Of a stretch of 16,655 bases of DNA, positions 7,702 through 15,330 are shown piece by piece. The position numbers and the translations under genes were made by a program. The notes beneath the pieces were generated by a model. It had not been told where the DNA came from. It searched no databases and saw only the letters and a program-made list of their open reading frames with translations. This stretch comes from Candidatus Rifleibacteriota bacterium. GTDB lineage: Bacteria > Riflebacteria > Ozemobacteria > Ozemobacterales > Ozemobacteraceae. The stretch is from positions 1 through 16,655 of the forward strand of contig JAKQKW010000385.1 in assembly GCA_029560455.1 (NCBI GenBank), given 5' to 3'. The number at the start of each line of letters is the position of its first letter. The stretch's first letter is position 1.

Positions 7702-8700
7702 TTAATTTCGGGCTTTCCCAGAAAGCGGGCGCTTTCTGGTGCGGGGTTTTCGGGCTGGCGGGCTGAAGGGAGCGGCCGGGTCTGAGACGCGGTTTTTGCC
7801 GTTAATGAGCGTTTCGATCTGCTCGACAGTCAGGCCGGTTATTTCGGCGATAGCTTCGGGGCTGATGCCCCTGTTGAACATTTTAATCGCGGCCTGAGCA
7901 AGCGCAGTGTTTTTGCCCTCTTCGCGGCCTTGCTCACGACCCTCTTCGCGGCCCTCGATCTTGCCGAGGCCATAAGAAGACTCGACCATGCTTGCCTGGT
8001 AGTGCAGGTCATTTGAATGGCGACGGTAATCGAGGCGTTCGGCCTCGCTGAGCTTCATGATGTCAAGGCGCTTTTTGGCCTGCTGCAGCCCCCTGGCCTT
8101 GAAACCGGGCTTGATTTCTTCGTTTTTCAGAAAATAAATCCATTCATCGAGCGTATTGCGCGCCACATTGTTGAAGTTGTTAACCTTGATCAGATAATAT
8201 TCCGGGAATATTTCGCGCGGCGATGCCTGCTTGTAAAGCAACTGCTGCTCGCGGCTGAGCGTCAGCTCGTCGTGGCGATTCAGGCCGGTGAAAACGGTCT
8301 GACCACGGTAAATGTAGTCTTCGCCATGACCGAGATCGAAATAGAGAATGTTTATCGAAATGACCTTCACGACATCTGAATAGGCCGAACCCTCTGCCAG
8401 ATGCTCAGTTACAGCCATCGACGCCGAAAACAGAATGCGCTGAAAGTAGTCGTATTCGTGCTCATACTGAATTTCGATAATGATGATCTCGTTTTTGCCA
8501 TTGGCAACCTTCAGGTCGAGACGATTGGCCTTCTGCCTGGCAAAGTCTCTGTTGCTCTCGCTTTCAAGCAACGAAAGTATTTTTATGTCGTCTTTCAGCA
8601 ACTCTGAGAGAAACCCCTCGAGTATGTCGAAGTTGGCCTTGCTGCGCAAAAGCCTCTTAATCGCCCAGTCAAAACTGACCAGTCGGCGTTGCTGTTTCAC
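7702..8700 (-). CDS. Rpn-family (PD-(D/E)XK) recombination-promoting nuclease/putative transposase
   Basis: This 332-residue protein belongs to the Rpn/transposase_31-like family, whose E. coli members RpnA-E are DNA endonucleases that promote RecA-independent recombination. The N-terminus, KQQRRLVSFDWAIKRLL, is a family hallmark (a conserved start before the nuclease fold). The nuclease core shows Asp62 (RLDLKV) and a strand with E76-I77-Q78, the variant E-x-Q form common in this family. The C-terminal region has the typical charged repeat GREEGREQGREEG (about residues 249-264), then a helical segment GISPEAIAEITGLTVEQIE and a basic, Pro-rich tail. The start is GTG at 8700, since GAAGGAG lies 8 nt upstream; an in-frame ATG at 8745 has no such site. 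Proteins like this are often multicopy and variable at the repeat. It stands alone, with no partner gene. Confidence 0.88.
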   Translation of the reverse strand: MKQQRRLVSFDWAIKRLLRSKANFDILEGFLSELLKDDIKILSLLESESNRDFARQKANRLDLKVANGKNEIIIIEIQYEHEYDYFQRILFSASMAVTEHLAEGSAYSDVVKVISINILYFDLGHGEDYIYRGQTVFTGLNRHDELTLSREQQLLYKQASPREIFPEYYLIKVNNFNNVARNTLDEWIYFLKNEEIKPGFKARGLQQAKKRLDIMKLSEAERLDYRRHSNDLHYQASMVESSYGLGKIEGREEGREQGREEGKNTALAQAAIKMFNRGISPEAIAEITGLTVEQIETLINGKNRVSDPAAPFSPPARKPRTRKRPLSGKARN

Positions 8701-8752
8701 TGCCCCGTCTCCTTCGACAAAATCCTGACAAAAGGTCAAAACCACAGCATTC

Positions 8753-8782
8753 AGTATAATGCAACCGGCACAGCCGGGGCAA
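8753..8782 (-). promoter_or_regulatory. Possible sigma70-type promoter for the Rpn-family gene
   Basis: On the minus strand TTGCCC (8777-8782) and TATACT (8753-8758) are separated by 18 nt, with the GTG start at 8700 about 50 nt downstream. The -35 part overlaps the inverted repeat at 8773-8797. It is a plausible promoter by spacing and -10 match only. Confidence 0.4.
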
Positions 8783-8797
8783 TATTATTGCCCCGGC
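8773..8797. terminator. Strong hairpin between the 137-residue gene and the Rpn-family gene
   Basis: An 11-bp perfect stem, GCCGGGGCAAT with ATTGCCCCGGC, closes a 3-nt loop. It lies 64 nt downstream of the leftward operon that ends at 8861 and could terminate it or block processing of its message. No U-run follows on the leftward strand, so it is not a textbook intrinsic terminator; to the right an A/T-rich stretch follows. Confidence 0.45.
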
Positions 8798-8860
8798 AAT
8801 TTAACGTTTTATTATGGTTCTTAAGGCGCCCAAGACGTCTTTCTGCATTATCTGCCATAT

Positions 8861-9274
8861 TTACAGGCCAAGGGCGGGCTGGATGAGAGCGAGAGCGAGA
8901 CCGGTGGCATGAATCAGGCCTTCGAGCCATTCTTTCATGATGCCGGTTTTACCGCCTTCGTGCAGGGCCTGAAAGTTCTGGCGCTGGATATTTTTGAGCA
9001 GAAATGCCAGGTCTTTCAGAGTTTCGGGCGCAACTGCCGGCAGAAACACCAGTTTTGAGCCGACCAGGCGGCAGTCACAGTTTTTGCCGCGAAGCAGCGG
9101 CAGAATCAGGCGCAGGCCGGCGACCTTGCCACCGAGGTAGCGCAACTGCGGTTCATCGCGGTGCACAGCCGCGAGAGCTATGCTGCGTTCGAGTTCGAGC
9201 CAGAGAAGTCTGACAGCGTCGCCGGCAGAGCTGATTGAAATCTTATCGACCGTGGTTTTGTTGGTTGTAAGCAT
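8861..9274 (-). CDS. Unrecognised 137-residue helical protein, last gene of the MoxR/DUF2201 operon
   Basis: I do not recognise this family. The start at 9274 is chosen over the ATG at 9292 because GGAGGG lies 7 nt upstream. The protein is short, mostly helical and Leu/Ala-rich, with an N-terminal segment VRLLWLELERSIALAAVH, a middle LRLILPLLRGKNCDCRLV, and an ending WLEGLIHATGLALALIQ that is hydrophobic but interrupted by His and too short to be a clear membrane helix. It follows the peptidase-like gene by 21 nt and is probably co-transcribed with it. A decayed copy of its 3' part lies at 6706-6835. Its constant position suggests an accessory of the MoxR/VWA set, but no activity can be assigned. 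Confidence 0.65.
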   Translation of the reverse strand: MLTTNKTTVDKISISSAGDAVRLLWLELERSIALAAVHRDEPQLRYLGGKVAGLRLILPLLRGKNCDCRLVGSKLVFLPAVAPETLKDLAFLLKNIQRQNFQALHEGGKTGIMKEWLEGLIHATGLALALIQPALGL

Positions 9275-9295
9275 ATTGGCCCTCCGTAACAAGGT

Positions 9296-10108
9296 TTAAA
9301 GATACAGGATTTTGTAGGGTTCTTCGGGGATATCTTCGTAGTCGGGGTCTGGGCCTGAGAGCGGGAATTTCGGCAGCGAGGCTTCAGAAAGCCAGCTGCG
9401 GCAGAGATTCAGCGTGTGCAGCCAGTCTTTGACGACGAGATGTTCATTTTCAGTGTGTTCGCACTGGTAGCCGACGCTGAGATTGACACCGCAGATGCGG
9501 CGGCAGATCGTCGAGATATCCGTCGACGAAGCACGGCTCGGCTCGGTATAACCGGTCTTGTCTGTTATGTATTCCCTGAATTCAGGAGTGCCGACACCGT
9601 AGCATTTAAAGTCGCGGCCGTTGCGGCGGTCAAGCGCCAGAGCAAACTGGTGCGTATCATTGATTTTGTCGGCGATATCGGGCCTGGCGGTCATCAGCCA
9701 GGTGCTGCCGATGTCGCCGTATTCTTCGCCATTGGTCACCAGAATTGAATGCCCCAGGCCGCGCAGCAGCCAGAGAATGGCGCAGCCGGCGCGATCGTCG
9801 GCGCCAAGACCGTTGCCGGGGTTTCTGATTATTCCATCTGCCAGCTGCACATTCTGCGGAATCAGATCTCTGTCTTTTCGATAGAAAAAATCCCAGCAGG
9901 TGTCGGCGTGGGCGACCAGAACGACACGATTCTGACGCTGCCCCTCGATAAAAACGAACTGCTGCAGGCCACTGCCGCAGCGAACGGCACCAGGCAACCC
10001 GGCAAACATGTCGAGAACCGCGTCAGATTTGCCGAGCGGCAGCTTCAGAAAGTCGAGCAGCACAGCAACGTCGTTACTTTTGAGATCTACCGGTTCTGCT
10101 TTTTTCAT
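9296..10108 (-). CDS. M20/M28-like dinuclear zinc peptidase-like protein
   Basis: This 270-residue protein shows the ordered metal-ligand pattern of co-catalytic zinc exopeptidases: VVLVAHADT (His67, Asp69), GLGADDRAGCA (Asp104/105, bridging ligand), LVTNGEEYGDIGS (Glu128 as base, Glu129 as ligand), ALALDRR (Asp160), and a C-terminal CEHTENEHL (His218 or His223). Such enzymes remove amino acids from peptides or act as amidohydrolases; there is no signal peptide, so it should be cytoplasmic. At 270 residues it is shorter than most M20/M28/M42 enzymes, with little room for a lid or dimerisation domain. The ribosome binding site AGGAG is 7 nt from the ATG. It starts 30 nt after the DUF2201-type gene, in one operon with the MoxR ATPase. 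Catalytic residues all appear present; the exact family is uncertain. A 67-nt fragment of this gene recurs at 13125-13191. Confidence 0.72.
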   Translation of the reverse strand: MKKAEPVDLKSNDVAVLLDFLKLPLGKSDAVLDMFAGLPGAVRCGSGLQQFVFIEGQRQNRVVLVAHADTCWDFFYRKDRDLIPQNVQLADGIIRNPGNGLGADDRAGCAILWLLRGLGHSILVTNGEEYGDIGSTWLMTARPDIADKINDTHQFALALDRRNGRDFKCYGVGTPEFREYITDKTGYTEPSRASSTDISTICRRICGVNLSVGYQCEHTENEHLVVKDWLHTLNLCRSWLSEASLPKFPLSGPDPDYEDIPEEPYKILYL

Positions 10109-10138
10109 TTCGCTCTCCTGTTTCGTTTTTTTCCTGTC

Positions 10139-11428
10139 TCAGGGATCTATTTCGACGACACGGCCCCAGGGGGGCGTTGAATGATGCGCGGGTGCAAGCC
10201 AGATAACCGGGTAACGCGGTCGCTTTTTCGGGAAAAGCGTTTCGAGGTCGGTGATGCCGATGAACAGGTCGGGCTCGAGATGCTGCTCGTCGATGTGGGC
10301 AAAAACCGGAATATGACTGGTTCCTCCCCCACCCTTCACTTTAAGCTCACGCAGAAAAGACGGCAGCCTGACCGCCGGAACCACCTGGTGCACTGCGGCA
10401 TCGGCAGTGATAAGCAGCACTTCGGGCGCCAGATCGCTGAGGCGGGCAATTTCGGCAATTGCCTGCGAAAGCAGATCGGTATCCATGCTGCCAGAAGTGT
10501 CGAGCGCGACAACCACCAGATTAAGACTTTCAGAGAAAAGGCCCGGAACAACAATTTTTTCGGAAAGATAGCGCTTGTTAGGCCTGACAAGAGAATAATC
10601 ATCGCGGGCCAGCGCCTGACCGGCAAACTGGCGCAGCAACCGCGGCCACGGAACCCGTGACCGACGCCCCGGCAGCAGTTGACAGACTTCTGCCATCGGC
10701 ACATCGCCGCGACGCCCCATATTCTGCCAGGTGGCGAGGGCACCGCGGATGCGGTCGGCGAGTTCCTCGCGCTGGGCCGGTGAAAGGGGCAATGGCACAT
10801 GAACGTCGATGCCCCCGCCATGATCGGCAACATCAGGCAGTTCAAGAGTCTGACCGCCCGTACCCTCGCCTTCGGAACCGGGTAGATTGAGGCGTAATAC
10901 CAGCAGCGACGGGTTCTGCAGTTCGTCAGCGGCAAGGGCTTCGTATATGGTTTCTGCGATCATGCCGTTGTATTTCGGGTCGAGGAGAATCTTCTGTTCG
11001 CGGCCATCGACATAAATTTCCGGTATGTCGTAAAGCGAACGGGCACGGAAAGCGCCCGGACCCCTGATTTCGCTGACAATACGATTTATGGCGTAATCGG
11101 TGGCGCAGTTCCAGAGATGCGGGTTGCGTGAACCACGGCGTTCCATCGATGCGAAGACAGAATGACAGATCTCGTGAACCATGACGAAGCCCAGCTGCCG
11201 GATCGGCAGACGTGAAGTCAGCACCGGGTTGAACCAGATATGCCGCATGCAGTCTGTGGCAGCAAGAGCGGGCAGATCTGCCTGAAACACCAGCTGCATC
11301 TGCAGCAGCAGATAACCCCAGAACGGGTGGCTCTCGATCAGCTGCAGACGCAGCGCTGAAAGGCGTTCCCGTTCCTGGCGGCAAAGGCGGGTGAATTCGG
11401 CCGGCGAAATCCTGGCAGCTTTGCTCAT
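10139..11428 (-). CDS. DUF2201-type protein: HExxH metallopeptidase-like domain plus VWA-like domain
   Basis: This 429-residue protein has two parts. The N-terminal half contains MVHEICHSVF with HEICH at residues 85-89, an HExxH zinc motif, followed by the CATDYAIN segment typical of the DUF2201 putative metallopeptidase family. The C-terminal part (about 300-429) is VWA-like with VVVALDTSGSMD (MIDAS motif D310-T-S-G-S314), a GGGGTS loop (367-372) and GITDLE (Asp394). Proteins of this kind are usually encoded next to a MoxR ATPase, which acts as their chaperone or remodelling partner; that gene lies 25 nt upstream here. The start is the ATG at 11428, with AGGAG 9 nt upstream; an upstream in-frame extension to 11620 lies inside the ATPase gene and is rejected. 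Both motifs are intact. The substrate is unknown. Confidence 0.85.
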   Translation of the reverse strand: MSKAARISPAEFTRLCRQERERLSALRLQLIESHPFWGYLLLQMQLVFQADLPALAATDCMRHIWFNPVLTSRLPIRQLGFVMVHEICHSVFASMERRGSRNPHLWNCATDYAINRIVSEIRGPGAFRARSLYDIPEIYVDGREQKILLDPKYNGMIAETIYEALAADELQNPSLLVLRLNLPGSEGEGTGGQTLELPDVADHGGGIDVHVPLPLSPAQREELADRIRGALATWQNMGRRGDVPMAEVCQLLPGRRSRVPWPRLLRQFAGQALARDDYSLVRPNKRYLSEKIVVPGLFSESLNLVVVALDTSGSMDTDLLSQAIAEIARLSDLAPEVLLITADAAVHQVVPAVRLPSFLRELKVKGGGGTSHIPVFAHIDEQHLEPDLFIGITDLETLFPKKRPRYPVIWLAPAHHSTPPWGRVVEIDP

Positions 11429-11453
11429 TGTGAATCGCTCCTGTTTTTCGGGG

Positions 11454-12542
11454 TTACTGGTACATTTTCGCCTGAATATCGACGAGACTGGCGGCAAGCC
11501 GCTGAAAATCACGATCAGGCTTGAAAAGGTCGAAGACCTGGCTGCGGCGTTTGAGCTGACGCAGAAAGAGAATGCGGTATTCGGGGTCAAGGCCGGCCGA
11601 GCCAAGAAACGCGACAACATTTGCCACCTGGCCCGGTGTCAGGCTTTCGCGGCGGCAGACATGGGCCGCTACGGCAAAGATTGCCGCAAAAACGAACGAG
11701 GGTTCGGCTTTTTTTCCTCTGGTGAAGTCGATTTTGAGGCCACGGTCGACAATCCCTTCGACATCGATCTGCCCGAAAATCCGGTGAAAAGTGAAAAAGC
11801 GGTCGGCGGCTGAAGGCCCGACGCATGCTGCAACGGCGCGTTTACTTTCGCTGTCTGCCTCATGGTCGAGAACGCGGCTGGCCATTTCCCACGAGCGGGG
11901 TGTCGGAAAAGCGAATTCACCGTTATTTTCATAAAGGGCGTCATGGCCTTCGGTGCCGATATAGGCCAGAATTGCCTCATCGATGCCGTGCCGGGCACCC
12001 CAGTTCAACCAGTCGCGAACTTCGGGGCGCAGAATATAATGGGCAAAACGGTTGCAGAGAGCTGAAGACAGCGAGGCAACGATGGCGTTGTCTTCTTCGA
12101 GGTTGCCGGCGCCCATGACGACGGTTTCGGGGTGAAAGCGGAACTGGCCAACGCGGTGTTCAAGAACAATCTGGTAGGCGGCGGCCTGATGCAGCTTTGT
12201 AACGGCAGCATTGATCTCGTCGAGAAATACCAGGCAGGGCTTTTCTACGGCCTGCTTAACCCATGCGGGGGCAAAAAGTTCGAGAACCTGCCGTTCATGG
12301 TCAGGGAAATATACGCCGCAGAGCTCGGCTGGGTCACGCTGCGCCAGTCTTATGTCGATCAGGTCGAGGTTCATGGCGGTTGCGAGTTCCTGCGCCAGCG
12401 AGGATTTGCCAACGCCGGGGTGGCCGCGCAGCAGCACCGAGATGCCGGCGCGCAGAGTTTTTTCGATGAGCGGGCGCAGCTCGTTGTAGGTGTAGCCTTC
12501 AGGAATAATCGGAACCGTTGCAGTTTTTTTCTTTGCAGCCAT
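11454..12542 (-). CDS. MoxR-family AAA+ ATPase
   Basis: This 362-residue protein has the MoxR layout: Walker A GHPGVGKS (40-47), Walker B CLVFLDEIN (Asp108/Glu109), sensor-1 VVMGAGN (141-147) and an arginine-finger-like LCNRFAHY (Arg165), followed by a C-terminal helical lid. MoxR ATPases act as chaperones that load metals or remodel VWA-domain partners; the adjacent VWA-like protein is the obvious partner. The start is the ATG at 12542, with GGGAG 8 nt upstream. The segment before Walker A is short and basic (MAAKKKT). It is separated from the SWIM gene by 145 nt containing hairpins, so its transcription may be partly independent. Function is clear at family level only. Confidence 0.9.
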   Translation of the reverse strand: MAAKKKTATVPIIPEGYTYNELRPLIEKTLRAGISVLLRGHPGVGKSSLAQELATAMNLDLIDIRLAQRDPAELCGVYFPDHERQVLELFAPAWVKQAVEKPCLVFLDEINAAVTKLHQAAAYQIVLEHRVGQFRFHPETVVMGAGNLEEDNAIVASLSSALCNRFAHYILRPEVRDWLNWGARHGIDEAILAYIGTEGHDALYENNGEFAFPTPRSWEMASRVLDHEADSESKRAVAACVGPSAADRFFTFHRIFGQIDVEGIVDRGLKIDFTRGKKAEPSFVFAAIFAVAAHVCRRESLTPGQVANVVAFLGSAGLDPEYRILFLRQLKRRSQVFDLFKPDRDFQRLAASLVDIQAKMYQ

Positions 12543-12592
12543 CGTTTTTCTCCCTTTAATGATCAATTGCTGTTTTTATCTGCAGTTTCGGT

Positions 12593-12641
12593 AAAAAAGT
12601 CCCGGGGCTGTCACGCGGCAATCCCCGGCGGCGTGACAGCC
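12593..12641 (-). terminator. Hairpin with downstream U-run between the SWIM and MoxR genes
   Basis: An 11-bp perfect stem (GGCTGTCACGC, 12606-12616, with 12631-12641) closes a 14-nt loop. Reading leftward it is followed after 7 nt by six T (12593-12598 on the complementary strand). A second short stem (AGACAGG/CCTGTCT) lies just upstream, near 12651-12673. Position and U-run suggest a partial terminator or attenuator lowering read-through from the SWIM gene into the ATPase operon. The gap between stem and U-run makes it imperfect. Confidence 0.5.
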
Positions 12642-12687
12642 TTCTCGGGCAGAGACAGGTCTGACCGGCCTGTCTTGAAAGTTGTTT

Positions 12688-13014
12688 TTACAGAAACAGT
12701 TCGAGCAGCTGGTGTCTGAACTCCTCGTTCTGAAGCAGAACAGCAATGATGTGCTTGCAGAAACCGCCGTTCTGTTCCTGGGCACGATTCGAAGCATCGG
12801 GGCAGGTGCAGGTCGGGCAACACTGCCAGCCAGGATTAACGGTAACTTCGTAGGGCTTTGTGCCACCGCTGACGTCGAACACTGCCGTTGCAGATCCAGG
12901 GGTCTGGCGGCGACGGATCTGGTATTTTCCGGAAACATTGCCGGCGGCACGTATCATTCTAAGATCCCTGGCATAAACGTCTATTTCCGGGTCTGAGTCT
13001 GTTTTACGGGTCAT
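12688..13014 (-). CDS. Small SWIM zinc-finger protein
   Basis: This 108-residue protein carries a SWIM-type zinc-binding motif, C69-T-C71 then C86-K-H88, in CTCPDA and GGFCKHIIAVLL. Two more cysteines (65, 66) precede the motif. The preceding beta strands (ATAVFDV, YEVTVN) are typical of SWIM domains. SWIM domains bind DNA or proteins; in bacteria small SWIM proteins are repeatedly encoded beside MoxR ATPases and VWA proteins, as in E. coli YehQ with YehL and YehP. The ribosome binding site GAGGAGG lies 5-6 nt before the ATG. Its upstream region shares a TTCCGGAA-centred element with the PspA-like gene, so the two may be co-regulated. Confidence 0.82.
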   Translation of the reverse strand: MTRKTDSDPEIDVYARDLRMIRAAGNVSGKYQIRRRQTPGSATAVFDVSGGTKPYEVTVNPGWQCCPTCTCPDASNRAQEQNGGFCKHIIAVLLQNEEFRHQLLELFL

Positions 13015-13050
13015 ATTTCCCTCCTCGCCTTTGCGTCGGTCTGCTGTTGC

Positions 13051-13103
13051 GTCTGATTTTTTCGCTCACGCTTTATAAGTTCCGGAAAACCTGCAGGTTT
13101 TTT
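13051..13103 (-). promoter_or_regulatory. TTCCGGAA-centred regulatory element upstream of the SWIM gene
   Basis: On the minus strand the region reads GAAAAAACC, TGCAGG, then TTTTCCGGAACTTA, an A/T-rich spacer, and GCGAAAAAATCAGAC. The part AAAACCTGCAGGTTTT (13086-13101) is itself a perfect 16-nt palindrome. The TTCCGGAA core (13080-13087) lies 66 nt upstream of the ATG. The blocks GTTTTCCGGAACTTA and GCGAAAAAA followed by TCAGA recur upstream of the PspA-like gene. GGAACTT and TCAGA resemble ECF-sigma -35 and -10 elements, but the 20-nt spacing is too long for the usual form. Confidence 0.55.
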
Positions 13104-13124
13104 CAGAAATTTCTATTTTTTTAT

Positions 13125-13191
13125 CCTGGCGGTCAACCGACAGATACTGCCGATGTCACCTTATTCTTCGCAATTGGTCACCAGAATTGAA
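13125..13191 (-). pseudogene. 67-nt decayed fragment of the peptidase-like gene at 9296-10108
   Basis: The sequence aligns without gaps to 9683-9749 with 59 of 67 identical bases (counted by hand). That part of the intact gene encodes LVTNGEEYGDIGS. In the fragment the frame reads LVTNCEE, then a TAA stop, then GDIGS, so it is dead. It ends 4 nt before the stop codon of the VWA/HATPase/STAS gene, as if it marks a rearrangement scar. Confidence 0.8.
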
Positions 13192-13195
13192 GAAT

Positions 13196-15262
13196 TCAGT
13201 TGGGGCGGTTCTGGTCGTCGGGGATATCGACCGAGAAGGTCTTTGCGGAACCCATACTGGCCAGGGCCTCATCGACGGTGTTGAATATGGGCAGAACATC
13301 CTGCAGCGCGACGATCTGAATCACATTGTGCAGGTAGGAATTGAGATTGGCGAGAGCGAGGCGACCGCCCTTTCTCGCTACCCGTTTCATTGCGACGATG
13401 AAGAACGACAGACCGGCACTGTCGACATAGGTGATGTCGACGCAGTCGATAACCAGGTTCACATAAGAGTTATCGAGCAGGCGATCGATGCGTTCAGTGA
13501 TACTCTTGAGGTTATGCAGGTCGATGCCTTCGCTTATGGCCAGCACCGCGATTTTTCCGATCAGGCGCACTCCTTCTGGAGCCTTGCCGGCGAAAGCCTT
13601 GACGTTGCCGCTGTCTTTCATCACCACGGCCTCGACCTGACGCCCGCCGTCGCTGAAGACCAGGCGGCTGCAGATGCCGGCCGCCAGCAGTAGACCGCGC
13701 GAACCGGGCTCAAAACTGGCACCGCGGCCGCGAAGCTTTTTAAGGGTCGCTTCAGGGTTGAAACCGGGTCCGTCGTCGCTGACGTTGATCTGGGCGTAGG
13801 TTTCGGCAATGGTCACCGATGCTTCGACTTTTCCGTCGGGGCGACCGGCGCAACCGTGCTTCAGGGCGTTGGCAACGAGCTCAGAGAGAGCGGTCATCAC
13901 CCGACCGGCCGAATCGTAAGGGAAATTCGCTTCCTGCAGTTTGCGCTTGATCAGCGCCGCAAATTCTGCCGGCTGCTCGTCTTTTCCGGGCACAAACTTT
14001 GCCGAAAGGACTTCGAGCGAAGCATTACGGCAATACTGCCCCTGATTCTGCATTGCCTGCGAGGCCTGAAAAACCGTCTGCTTGCGAAAACCGGCATCAT
14101 AGGCTCCGGCTTTAATCTTGTCGGCCATGGCAAAAAGATTCTGCTGCTCAGCCACCAGCTCGGGTCGCGAATGGCTGATCGCGTCAAGGCGACGCGCATG
14201 CTCAAGCAACAATGCCCCGGCGGCCGCAAAGTCTTTTGCATCCGCCAGTGCCAGTGCCCGCTGCTTGACCTGCAGGCACTGCTGCAGCCAGAGTTCCTGC
14301 CTCACTTCGGCGGTTTTCCAGGCCGGCTGGTTCTTTGCGGGCTTCTTGACCTTGATGTCGCAGACAACCGGGTCGAAACTGGCGGTGGCGTCGAGGCCCC
14401 GGCAGGTCAGGCTGCCAAGCACGGCCGGCAGTTTCCCCGCGCCTTTTTCGGGAGTGAGGTTGAACAACAGATGCCTGGTATCTTCGGCCATGCCATCGCC
14501 CAGCTGCAGATTGAAGGTGGTCTCGGTGCGGTCGCCCGGGTAACCGCCGAAGACTTCGGTGAGCCTGACGCCAGGCGCAGCGGCGAAGTTAACGGCGAGG
14601 TTCTGTATCACCACATTGTTGAGGGCGCTGAACTCGTTCTGAAAGGCAGTCTGAATGGCCTCGTGGCCGTCGATGTAAGCGAAACGGCCGCCGCCCGAGC
14701 CCGCGAGCTTCGTCAGCAGGTCTTCGTTGAAGCCGTTGCCAAAGCCGAAAGTCGTGGTGTGAATGCCTTTTTCGAGGAAAGCGGCAGTAATGCCGGCAAG
14801 CTGCGCCGGGTCGGTGACGCCGACGTTGGCCTGGCCGTCGGTGAGCAGAATGACGTAATGCAACTCGTTCTGGCGGTAGTTGAGGGCAATGTCGTTCAGG
14901 CCTTCGAGCAGGCCGCCGCTGAGGTTGGTGCCTCCGTCAGCATTTATGTTTTTGATTCTTTCGAGCAGCGATGGCTTGTCGGTAAGCTGCACATGTGGAA
15001 CCACCAGCCGGGCAACATTAGAGAAGGTTACGATAGATATGTAGTCGCGGCGGGTCAGCCACTGCAACAGGCTGCCGGCGGCCTGTCTGACCAGTTCGAT
15101 GCTTCTTCCTCCCATTGAGCCGCTTGCGTCGATGATGATCGACAGGTGCACCGGTGGTCTGGATTTTTCGGCGGCGGCGCGCGGCATTTCGAGGCGCAGG
15201 AAACCGGTAACCAGACCGGCATTTGCATTGGCATCAGCACAGGTAATGAAACTTGCCTTCAT
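13196..15262 (-). CDS. Tripartite VWA - RsbW-like HATPase - STAS fusion protein
   Basis: This 688-residue protein has three parts. First, a VWA domain (about 36-215) with MIDAS residues D45-A-S47-G-S49, T112 and D142 (LLTDGQ), followed by a beta-rich and helical region (about 215-430) typical of VWA proteins of the chloride-channel-like group. Second, an RsbW/SpoIIAB-like HATPase (about 430-550) with ELVANALKHG (Glu461, Asn465) and SDDGPGF. Third, a STAS domain (about 560-670) with TYVDSAGLSF, where Ser615 is the canonical phospho-acceptor. There is no signal peptide or membrane segment, so it is cytoplasmic. Serine kinase and STAS antagonist are normally separate partner-switch proteins controlling a sigma factor or effector; here they are joined to a metal-binding adhesion-type domain. 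The ribosome binding site GGGGGA lies 6 nt from the ATG. All key residues are intact. The neighbouring PspA-like and SWIM genes suggest an envelope-stress role. Confidence 0.88.
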   Translation of the reverse strand: MKASFITCADANANAGLVTGFLRLEMPRAAAEKSRPPVHLSIIIDASGSMGGRSIELVRQAAGSLLQWLTRRDYISIVTFSNVARLVVPHVQLTDKPSLLERIKNINADGGTNLSGGLLEGLNDIALNYRQNELHYVILLTDGQANVGVTDPAQLAGITAAFLEKGIHTTTFGFGNGFNEDLLTKLAGSGGGRFAYIDGHEAIQTAFQNEFSALNNVVIQNLAVNFAAAPGVRLTEVFGGYPGDRTETTFNLQLGDGMAEDTRHLLFNLTPEKGAGKLPAVLGSLTCRGLDATASFDPVVCDIKVKKPAKNQPAWKTAEVRQELWLQQCLQVKQRALALADAKDFAAAGALLLEHARRLDAISHSRPELVAEQQNLFAMADKIKAGAYDAGFRKQTVFQASQAMQNQGQYCRNASLEVLSAKFVPGKDEQPAEFAALIKRKLQEANFPYDSAGRVMTALSELVANALKHGCAGRPDGKVEASVTIAETYAQINVSDDGPGFNPEATLKKLRGRGASFEPGSRGLLLAAGICSRLVFSDGGRQVEAVVMKDSGNVKAFAGKAPEGVRLIGKIAVLAISEGIDLHNLKSITERIDRLLDNSYVNLVIDCVDITYVDSAGLSFFIVAMKRVARKGGRLALANLNSYLHNVIQIVALQDVLPIFNTVDEALASMGSAKTFSVDIPDDQNRPN

Positions 15263-15330
15263 ATTTTTCCCCCTTATGTTGTCTACACAAAGACTATTCC
15301 TTCATCGCAATTGTCTGAATGCTTCAAATT

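Noticed and set aside
7718..7739. Ten-bp inverted repeat CCAGAAAGCG / CGCTTTCTGG as a terminator
   Set aside because: It lies within the last codons of the Rpn-family gene and has no U-run on either strand; it may be incidental.
8701..8745. N-terminal extension of the Rpn-family protein to an ATG at 8745
   Set aside because: GAAGGAG is correctly placed for the GTG at 8700, and family members begin at the KQQRRLVSFDWA stretch.
11429..11620. N-terminal extension of the DUF2201-type protein
   Set aside because: It would lie inside the MoxR gene; the ATG at 11428 has its own AGGAG site and the extension is not family-like.
13856..15118. Rightward 420-codon frame antisense to the VWA/HATPase/STAS gene
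   Set aside because: The opposite frame has three intact domains; this one has no family features and is a codon-bias shadow.
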